From contig NW_024609880.1 in assembly GCF_016920785.2 (NCBI RefSeq), positions 61,021,292 to 61,085,291 of the forward strand: a stretch of 64,000 nucleotides of DNA, in the 5' to 3' direction. Positions 61,801 through 64,000 of this stretch are shown here, piece by piece. The stretch comes from Ixodes scapularis (Eukaryota; Arthropoda; Arachnida; Ixodida; Ixodidae). The number at the start of each line of letters is the position of its first letter. The stretch's first letter is position 1. The position numbers were made by a program, and so were the translations under genes. Below the pieces are notes generated by a model that saw only the letters and a program-made list of their open reading frames with translations, was not told where the DNA came from and ran no database searches.

Positions 61801-63731
61801 GGGCACCGCGCCTGCGCAGTGGGGGAGCGTGACGTCACCGCCAGAGCGCCGTGTGAAAAAGGAAGCGCTGCTTGTAGGAATGCGCTGCGTGTAGGAATGA
61901 ATGCGCATTCCTACATGTAAGCTGTATTAAGTGACTTTGTTTTATTTGCACAATTTACAAAAATTCCCCTATGATTCCACAAGCTAAGAAAAAGCGCGCT
62001 GAAAACAGATTCCACAAAACTTTACATTGAGGGTAGGCGCCAATTTGATTGGCCGATTTCAGAGCTATAGAAATGTTTAAGTCACGCTAATAGGCACTGA
62101 CAGCTTAAGAAACGCAGGGCGTTGCGAATCCCGGGTCTGTTATCATCGCTCCGTAGCTAATGAGATTGCGCCTTTAGCCGATAAGAAGGCCGAAGACCAA
62201 ACCACGAAACAAAAAGCGAGAACCAATATAATGAGCCGTTTCTTAGGCTCTCAGTGGCTAAAGATATGCCGTGAACTTCGCCATCAACTTTGTGGCCCGT
62301 TACCCAGTTTTTCGACGGCGTGAGCGTAAGCGAAAAGTTCCCGCCACTAAATTTGGCGGGAAAATGGATAGCAGGTGACCTGACGTCCCGGGACCTACAG
62401 ACAAATTCAGGTTCCCCGCTAAATTTAGCGGAAAATTTACGTCATGTGACCGATGCACCAATTCAGTTTCCCCCTCTAAATTTGGCGGCAAAACTGATGT
62501 CACCTGACTTGACATCACGGGATCCTAAAGACAAATTCATATTCCCCTCCAAATCTAGCACAAAAACTGACGCCACGTGATCTTTGCACCAATTAAGTTC
62601 CCCGCTAAATTTGGCGCTAAATTTGGCGTTAAAGATCTTAAAATCATTTAGTTATCAAAAACGTATCGACGCTAAACCAACGCTACGTCATTTCAATATC
62701 AGATTACCGTATGTCCCGCAATCGGCGCAGTAGCAATTGATCGTCATCGTCAAATCGTTGAATAAGCAGCTCAGCTATCGCTGTCTCAACGCATCACGTC
62801 GTGTGATCGTCGCGCAATTCTGAACGCGATACCATTAAGGATTTTGTGCTGTAGAAAAGCCGTCGTCGGCGTCGGTGTCGTTGTGACGGGAAAATCATGA
62901 TAGGTTGATAAGGTCCTGACGTCACAGTCACATGACCTCGCGCAGGAATTTCAAATAATCCGCAACACCCACGTGAAGCTTGACGTCACGCATGAAATTA
63001 AAGTGAGAAAAACATGACATGTAATGCGAATTAAGGACCGCCGCATGTTTGAGCCAGATATGCTACAGATTAGGACACGCAGGGTACGCTTGCACGGCGA
63101 ACGAGAAGGCGATGCGAACAGGGCCCGATAACGCTATCGCGTTCCACTCTTAGAGGAGAAGCTTACGCGTCCCCCAAGTCTGTTTCTTGACGTTAACGCC
63201 AATTCCCAATGACTTCAAGTTAACAATGCTTTTCGTCAATTCCAGATGGACTACATCCGTGGACAGGGCTACGGAGGCGCCATGATATGGGCCATTGACA
63301 TGGATGACTTCCAGGGAGTCTGCGGCAAGAAGAACGTCCTCATTTCAGCCATCCACGACAAACTCAAGGATTACGTCGTCCCGACGCCCGAATCTGACTC
63401 CACAGCATCGCCCAAGACCGGCCCCGACGACGGAGGAAACACAACACCGGAACCCACGACTCCCATACCGGAAACTACGACCCCAGTCAGCGTGACAAAG
63501 AGTTATCCAAGGGACTGCGACAGCCCCAACATCTCATTCATACCACACGAGAATGACTGTACCAAGTACTACTGGTGCGTCTACGGTACACCCATGGTAA
63601 TGTTCTGCGAAGGTGGTACGGTTTGGAACCAGGACAACGGCAACTGTGATTGGCCAGAGCGTGTCCCCAGGCCGGAGTGCAAGCACGTGACCAGGAAACC
63701 CAAGGGACCACAGAGGTTGGAAAGCTCGTAA
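27917..63731 (+). CDS. Secreted chitinase, GH18 plus CBM14, eight coding exons
   Basis: Endochitinase that hydrolyses beta-1,4 links of chitin outside the cell, in cuticle or peritrophic matrix. The exons 27917-27986, 30538-30810, 35253-35515, 56013-56116, 58445-58568, 59931-60125, 60912-61034 and 63246-63731 join in frame to 545 residues, all with GT-AG introns. Residues 1-20 form a Leu/Cys-rich signal peptide. GH18 covers about 57-410 with all four motifs: LLAVGGW (133-139), FDGFDLDWEYP (172-182, catalytic Glu180, Asp178 and Asp176 in DxDxE), MTYDLRG (245-251) and GAMIWAIDMDD (395-405). A Thr/Pro linker (about 427-470) leads to a CBM14 domain with six cysteines (475, 489, 495, 505, 518, 529). 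Possible N-glycosylation sites include Asn98 and Asn334. The architecture matches single-domain arthropod moulting chitinases; the exact orthologue is not assigned. Confidence 0.95.
28475..28750. mobile_element. Foldback element, arms about 130 bp
   Basis: The left arm (cagctgaaaaaacgcgga ... acacaaacgacagga ... aaacaggata) is mirrored as its reverse complement in the right arm (tatcctgtttctt ... cctgtcgtttgtgtt ... gcccgcg). The centre is near 28610. Arms are diverged by small indels. There is no coding capacity. Confidence 0.75.
29216..29343. repeat. Inverted repeat, about 25-bp arms
   Basis: gtgcgtttgcgttagtg near 29217 and its imperfect reverse complement (gctaacgcaaacgcac) near 29328-29343 flank about 75 bp of GC-rich sequence. 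Further GCGTTAG-like motifs lie around it. Confidence 0.5.
30220..30240. repeat. Poly-G tract with one A
   Basis: Twenty Gs interrupted once by A, in intron 1. Its length may be inexact because homopolymers are hard to sequence. Confidence 0.9.
30538..30810 (+). CDS. Chitinase exon 2: N-terminus of the GH18 domain
   Basis: Residues 24-114. After a Ser/Asp-rich spacer it encodes IVCYYSAWALYRPEPMNYDI and CTHLIYAFVGL, the first beta strand and first conserved loop of GH18. Acceptor atttcag precedes it. The donor is weak (aaag|gtctgc), but the resulting junction NK-GG-YRRF fits the family exactly. Confidence 0.93.
30811..35252 (+). other. Chitinase intron 2
   Basis: 4,442 bp, phase 1, AT-rich. 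It holds a short TA/CATA tract near 32556-32580, a poly-A run at 32936-32950 and T-rich sequence before the acceptor. I see no gene or clear element. Confidence 0.85.
35253..35515 (+). CDS. Chitinase exon 3: catalytic core
   Basis: Residues 115-202, with the substrate-groove motif LLAVGGW and the catalytic motif FDGFDLDWEYP. Acceptor ttttcaag follows a T-rich tract; donor is aag|gtaaga in phase 0. This exon is GC-rich within AT-rich introns. Confidence 0.97.
35516..37189 (+). other. Chitinase intron 3, proximal part
   Basis: No gene is visible in this part. Two related segments (atcgcttatcac ... aaatgctga) at about 35546 and 35888 form a diverged direct repeat 342 bp apart. A poly-T tract lies at 36357-36377. 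Confidence 0.7.
37190..38271 (+). pseudogene. Tc1/mariner-like transposase, heavily decayed
   Basis: The plus strand shows, in shifting frames, SRMAKSLYAACFPDRRVPDM (about 37316-37375, the helix-turn-helix start of an arthropod Tc1/mariner-related transposase), a VHQHASAREIARDCG-like second helix-turn-helix segment (about 37492-37540), SVNVWCGIFRNKIVGPYFLE (about 37793-37852) with a following WFLHDGVPQH segment, and finally DTTLLFFLW before a C-terminal stretch. These are the catalytic-domain landmarks of the family (VWxGI...GPxxFxG, QDGAPPH, PDLTPLDFFLWG). The histidine-aspartate pair of WFLHDGVPQH keeps the second catalytic Asp, but many stops and frameshifts make it inactive. It lies in the same orientation as the chitinase, inside intron 3. 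TIRs were not located. Confidence 0.75.
38272..38954. other. Spacer between mariner remnant and long-TIR element
   Basis: No gene or repeat is recognised in these 680 bp. Confidence 0.5.
38955..39973 (+). repeat. Left TIR of the long-TIR transposon
   Basis: Reverse-complement match to the right TIR across landmarks such as tctattttatatctcagcgg (mirrored near 39095), gctcgctccgagtgaagg (mirrored near 39635) and gcatagttagcgaattcgc (mirrored near 39840). It lacks about 25 bp present in the right arm near 39945. On its minus strand it encodes a copy of the transposase C-terminus. Confidence 0.8.
40070..40190 (-). repeat. 3' LTR of the Gypsy element (121 bp)
   Basis: On the minus strand it begins TGACCATAGCCACCGAG and ends TTTCTCTACA. 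The longer size comes mainly from an expanded homopolymer (40157-40173). Differences from the 5' LTR show the insertion is not recent. Confidence 0.8.
40191..40207 (-). other. Polypurine tract of the Gypsy element
   Basis: On the minus strand CTCCAAAGGGGGGCTACG precedes the 3' LTR. The purine-rich AAAGGGGGG run is where plus-strand priming would occur. Confidence 0.65.
40519..41883 (-). pseudogene. Gypsy RNase H and integrase, uninterrupted frame
   Basis: 454 codons in one frame. RNase H residues Asp4, Glu45, Asp70 and Asp115 appear in VDAS, GRELLA, STDHKP and PADTLSR. The integrase zinc domain has His196, His200, Cys230 and Cys233. The core has TDRG (Asp321) and VERFH (Glu357), spaced as in DD35E, but the first Asp, expected in HVDLxGPL, is Val262 (HVVLIGPL). 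The C-terminal part continues in another frame to about 40200. The long open frame with a lost catalytic Asp suggests inactivation by point mutation rather than extensive decay. Confidence 0.9.
41981..42714 (-). pseudogene. Gypsy reverse transcriptase, frameshifted at the catalytic motif
   Basis: The first frame (42714-42271) has SALHLVPKKTGDWRSCGDYH, YPIPNIQDF, FSKLDLQKAYHQIPVAPEDV and FGLFEFTRMPFGLRNTAQSF, the fingers and palm of a Gypsy RT. The YVDD motif (codons at 42323-42334) is intact but in another frame, followed by VLVTSSSPEEHL, then FLGHVVDCNGIRPLPDK and RQLRRFLGLVNYYRRFIPGL. One frameshift just before YVDD and another near 42060 inactivate it. Confidence 0.88.
42677..43342 (-). 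pseudogene. Gypsy aspartic protease region, active site lost
   Basis: The frame reads RRFYITDATSGLKFLVNAGA and EVSVLP, then LGLRRTFRWIFLVAKVSHAI and LRADFL. In this family the catalytic triplet is DTG or DSG in LVDTGAEVSVIP; here it is NAG (near 43217-43225), so protease activity is not expected. The reading continues toward the reverse transcriptase with a break near 42700-42760. Confidence 0.8.
43281..44200 (-). pseudogene. Gypsy gag, frameshifted
   Basis: The minus-strand reading starts near 44200 with LPPFWAQHPEVWFLQVEGSF, then RFSHVQASLL, LARPPATNPYDALKTAILER and RRLQQLVSAEELGDRRPSQLL, the capsid-like signature of arthropod Gypsy gag. Near 43850 the reading shifts to another frame with FLKELFSQRLPPSVQMILAT and LHADKIIEVA. 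A third frame carries CWYHQRFGAAAERCTRPC near 43345-43400, a zinc-knuckle-like CxxH...C..C motif. At least two frameshifts break the protein. Confidence 0.8.
44204..44219 (-). other. Primer-binding site of the Gypsy element
   Basis: On the minus strand TTGGTGACCCAGACGT follows the 5' LTR end directly. TTGGTGACCC is the usual start of this site in arthropod Gypsy elements. Confidence 0.7.
44220..44329 (-). repeat. 5' LTR of the Gypsy element (110 bp)
   Basis: On the minus strand it begins TGGCGACAGCCACCGAG and ends CTTTCACTACA, giving TG...CA ends. It shares its whole length with the other LTR, with substitutions and poly-A length differences. Confidence 0.8.
44391..45751 (+). pseudogene. Transposase of the long-TIR element, DDE-like, broken
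   Basis: Three plus-strand frames follow one another. The first (to about 44790) has YTRDDLACSVQSTNKKDV and RSIKEVHQLFRKDHP..ISKFYFLR; the second (about 44745-45240) has a CPKKTF segment, a cysteine pair CDKCPK, then EAVMFHFNFAHIWTVLFPTK and VQSFHWKK; the third (45244 on) has VSDDATHDTAH, VSDGAAAHFKNSF and WIFSATGHKKSACDGVGG. The SDG...GHxK.ACDGxGG pattern is one I associate with a widespread but poorly named arthropod and cnidarian transposase-like family; an RNase-H-type DDE fold is inference. Breaks: frameshifts near 44790 and 45240 and a stop near 45336. HFNFA has Asn where I would expect the first acidic residue. The reading frame ends inside the right TIR. The Gypsy element sits just before the gene. 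Confidence 0.6.
45618..46685 (-). repeat. Right TIR of the long-TIR transposon
   Basis: Mirror of the left TIR. It contains the natural 3' end of the transposase gene (to 45751) and, at 46323-46357, a private perfect hairpin with 15-bp arms that is absent from the left arm. Confidence 0.8.
46746..46836. repeat. (GT)n microsatellite
   Basis: About 90 bp of GT with one TTT interruption, followed by (GAGT)3 and a poly-G run (46852-46861). It makes long Thr-His frames on the minus strand that are not genes. Confidence 0.97.
46965..46990. repeat. (TA)n microsatellite
   Basis: Thirteen TA units. Confidence 0.95.
47373..48631. mobile_element. Non-autonomous hAT-like element, 1,259 bp
   Basis: The left end CAGGGTTGTTAAAGATAC and the reversed right end CATGCTGGTAAAGTACC are related imperfect TIRs. 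Directly outside lie GTGATTAT (47365-47372) and GTGATTAG (48632-48639), a 7-of-8 match for the 8-bp target duplication of hAT elements. Both subterminal regions are rich in ACCTAGGTAC/ACCTAGATAC repeats, in opposite orientation, as is usual for hAT transposase-binding sites. The middle has no transposase frame. Confidence 0.72.
48869..48950 (+). tRNA. trnS-GCT: tRNA-Ser (anticodon GCT)
   Basis: 82 bp. The acceptor stem GACGAGG pairs fully with CCTCGTC, with discriminator G at 48950. The D arm holds box A (TGGCCGAGAGG). The anticodon stem ATGGA/TCCAT encloses CTGCTAA with GCT at 48902-48904. A long variable arm (class II, as in Ser tRNAs) precedes the T arm with box B GGTTCGAATCC. A TTTT pol III terminator follows at 48958-48961. 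It lies in chitinase intron 3, same strand. Confidence 0.92.
49266..49712. repeat. ACGT/CRE-motif-rich block
   Basis: More than a dozen ACGT cores occur here, most as GTGACGT, GTCACGT or TGACGTCA variants in both orientations. There is no fixed period, so it is probably a decayed satellite of GTGACGT units. It could also act as a dense set of bZIP-type sites. No gene is evident. Confidence 0.55.
50786..50867 (+). pseudogene. tRNA-Ser(GCT) copy with damaged acceptor stem
   Basis: From 50789 to 50867 this copy is identical to the gene at 48869-48950, including box A, anticodon GCT (50819-50821), box B and discriminator. The first three bases (GAC) are replaced by the end of an 18-base poly-A run, leaving A-C and A-G mismatches at acceptor pairs 1 and 3. 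A T6 pol III terminator follows at once (50868-50873). Transcription is possible, but end processing and charging of the product should be impaired. Confidence 0.8.
51000..53713. other. Intron 3 stretch without recognised gene
   Basis: GC-rich patches at 51180-51350 and 52860-52990 contain TGACGTCA-like sites. A 79-codon plus frame at 52030-52269 has Asn/Ser/Glu-rich composition and is preceded by an acceptor-like gctgcag; I cannot match it and do not call it an exon. Confidence 0.4.
53714..54815 (-). pseudogene. LINE 3' fragment: reverse transcriptase palm to 3' tail
   Basis: The minus strand from about 54815 reads GLLTKLNHINIQPSVFKWIS, then TSGVPQGTVLGPLLFLIDIN, LFADGCVIYRH, WCEKWQMTLNFNKC and SSYKYLGVHLTSDLSWTTHI, ending in AIEDWNSLPRNIVFNNDT near the C-terminus. 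This is the order of motifs in RTs of non-LTR retrotransposons. The catalytic FADD is FADG (54583-54588), and stops and a frameshift near 54560-54750 break the frame. The 3' end is a TGATGATGATAAT tail (53714-53728). The 5' part is missing, as is usual for truncated LINE insertions. Clade not assigned. Confidence 0.82.
54816..56012 (+). other. Chitinase intron 3, distal end
   Basis: No gene is seen. It includes the poly-C/AC/poly-A composite at 55341-55380 and several poly-A runs. The branch and pyrimidine region before exon 4 (gtttgtttttttag) is normal. Confidence 0.6.
55341..55380. repeat. C20-(AC)5-A10 composite simple repeat
   Basis: Three adjoining simple tracts. C20 in one strand may form unusual secondary structure and its length may be uncertain. 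Confidence 0.95.
56013..56116 (+). CDS. Chitinase exon 4
   Basis: Residues 203-236 and two bases of 237. It encodes ELRSVFNQYKLLLTAAVPVA, the helix and strand that follow the catalytic motif in GH18 chitinases. Acceptor tttttttag, donor ga|gtaagt, phase 2. It follows a 20,497-bp intron. Confidence 0.95.
56117..58444 (+). other. Chitinase intron 4
   Basis: 2,328 bp, phase 2. It holds one end of the CTTAAG MITE family near 57179-57201 (cggcagcttaagaaacacag) and a foldback at 57630-57750. No gene is seen. Confidence 0.85.
57630..57750. mobile_element. Foldback element, 57-bp arms, 7-nt loop
   Basis: Arms 57630-57686 and 57694-57750 (gaaaacgtggtagcgcctttt mirrored as aaaaggcgctaccatgttttc) pair with few mismatches. 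The loop gctagcg is near-palindromic. No coding capacity. Confidence 0.75.
58445..58568 (+). CDS. Chitinase exon 5
   Basis: Residues 237-278, with LLDWINVMTYDLRGNWAG, the third GH18 motif that lines the active site. Acceptor gcttgcag, donor gtt|gtaagt, phase 0. Confidence 0.95.
58569..59930 (+). other. Chitinase intron 5
   Basis: 1,362 bp, phase 0. AT-rich; no gene or clear repeat apart from a poly-T tract just after exon 5 (58609-58626). Confidence 0.85.
59931..60125 (+). CDS. Chitinase exon 6
   Basis: Residues 279-343, with GAPREKLIVGVPFYGRTYTL, the conserved strand before the alpha+beta insertion domain of GH18 chitinases, and TNATGFLAYYE. Acceptor gtcttcag, donor gag|gtgagc, phase 0. 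Confidence 0.95.
60126..60911 (+). other. Chitinase intron 6
   Basis: 786 bp, phase 0. Nothing recognised. Confidence 0.85.
60912..61034 (+). CDS. Chitinase exon 7
   Basis: Residues 344-384, with WTKKFDEVGKCPYAYYDNQW and IGYEDEESITIK, the end of the insertion domain. The acceptor (ggaaacag) has a poor pyrimidine tract, but the YYE-IC junction and the following intron (aag|gtaatt) fit the family. Confidence 0.92.
61572..61603. repeat. Fragment related to the MITE end at 23662
   Basis: aatgtgaaagcattaactgt and the following catggagcga match the reverse complement of 23628-23662. The other end of the element is not identified here. Confidence 0.6.
61619..61748 (+). repeat. 33-bp tandem repeat, four copies
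   Basis: Units at 61619-61651, 61652-61684, 61685-61717 and 61718-61748 share agcagcgaaaa-n-ggcacctaa. The last is shortened to 31 bp. Confidence 0.75.
61890..61915. repeat. Hairpin with perfect 10-bp stem
   Basis: TGTAGGAATG pairs with CATTCCTACA around the loop aatgcg. A further direct copy of gtaggaatg lies just upstream at 61873. Confidence 0.6.
62095..62258. mobile_element. MITE-like element, CACTGACAGCTTAAG family
   Basis: The left end cactgacagcttaagaaacg is matched by the reverse complement at the right (cgtttcttaggctctcagtg). Same terminal sequence as 11455-11619 and 57179. Confidence 0.65.
62336..62632 (+). repeat. Minisatellite, second locus of the 18415 family
   Basis: About five diverged copies of the ~60-bp unit, including the perfect palindrome CCGCTAAATTTAGCGG (62416-62431). 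Some copies are extended by a 'ctgacatcacgggatcctaaagac'-like spacer, giving an alternating higher-order pattern absent from the first locus. Confidence 0.78.
63246..63731 (+). CDS. Chitinase exon 8: GH18 end, linker, CBM14 and stop
   Basis: Residues 385-545. It opens with MDYIRGQGYGGAMIWAIDMD, the fourth GH18 motif, then a Thr/Pro/Glu-rich linker and a chitin-binding peritrophin-A domain of six cysteines with the aromatic CTKYYWC core. The TAA stop is at 63729-63731. Having linker and binding domain in one last exon is a simple modular layout. Confidence 0.96.
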   Translation: MDYIRGQGYGGAMIWAIDMDDFQGVCGKKNVLISAIHDKLKDYVVPTPESDSTASPKTGPDDGGNTTPEPTTPIPETTTPVSVTKSYPRDCDSPNISFIPHENDCTKYYWCVYGTPMVMFCEGGTVWNQDNGNCDWPERVPRPECKHVTRKPKGPQRLESS

Positions 63732-63942
63732 TCGAAAACAGCAACCAAATCGCGACGATAGATCGCCTGTCGGAGAGAAGTCTACACAAAACTCCAGTGC
63801 CAATAAGTGGAACTTTGGTGGTTAAAGCTACAAAACAAAATCGGATTCGGTGTCCCTGTGAACCAGACTGAACATCGAATTTTGCGGGTCCATATCAGAT
63901 GATCAAATGACGTTTTAGCGAACAACGCCATTGGAGCGTTTA

Positions 63943-63948
63943 AATAAA
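63943..63948 (+). terminator. Polyadenylation signal of the chitinase
   Basis: AATAAA lies 212 bp after the stop codon. It is followed within 20-40 bp by a C15 run and A-rich sequence at the window end. Confidence 0.65.
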
Positions 63949-64000
63949 TAGGGAGGCGAGTGTTAAACCCCCCCCCCCCCCCAAAAAAAAAGAAAAAAGT

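Larger units (their letters stand above)
61035..63245 (+). other. Chitinase intron 7
   Basis: 2,211 bp, phase 0. Repeat-rich: a relative of the 23440 MITE (61572-61603), a 33-bp tandem repeat, a GC-rich patch with a hairpin (61890-61915), a CTTAAG MITE and a minisatellite array. Confidence 0.85.

Overview
The window looks like nuclear DNA of an arthropod, most likely an ixodid tick. It has a spliced gene with GT-AG introns, introns up to 20 kb filled with transposable elements, AT- and GT-dinucleotide microsatellites, a nuclear-type tRNA-Ser gene and a tRNA-derived SINE of the kind known from ticks. There is no bacterial operon structure, and most open frames are chance frames or repeat-derived. 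The taxon call is inference.

The only clear host protein-coding gene is a plus-strand secreted chitinase covering 27917-63731. Eight coding exons join in frame to 545 residues: signal peptide, GH18 catalytic domain with all four family motifs (catalytic Glu180), Thr/Pro linker and one C-terminal CBM14 chitin-binding domain with six cysteines. Stop codon and poly(A) signal are inside the window. Intron 3 (20.5 kb) carries most of the mobile DNA.

Layout. 1-27.6 kb: no host gene recognised. It holds foldback MITEs (11455-11619, 16077-16242, 17853-18164, 23440-23662), a SINE remnant, two palindrome-rich minisatellite arrays and the 5' end of a BEL/Pao retrotransposon (LTR, primer-binding site, broken gag) on the minus strand. 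27.6-35.5 kb: chitinase promoter candidate and exons 1-3. 35.5-56.0 kb (intron 3): a decayed Tc1/mariner-like transposase; a DNA transposon with about 1-kb terminal inverted repeats (38955-46685) whose broken transposase belongs to a family I cannot name; a complete but inactivated Ty3/Gypsy element nested inside it (40070-44329, minus strand); a non-autonomous hAT-like element with an 8-bp target duplication (47373-48631); two tRNA-Ser(GCT) sequences, one intact and one with a defective acceptor stem; an ACGT/CRE-rich block; and a LINE 3' fragment with a mutated reverse-transcriptase active site. 56.0-63.7 kb: exons 4-8 with short repeats between them, including a second copy of the minisatellite family seen at 18.4 kb.

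The candidate for something little described is the long-TIR element at 38955-46685. The 3' end of its transposase reading frame lies inside the TIR, so the C-terminus is encoded at both ends in opposite orientations.
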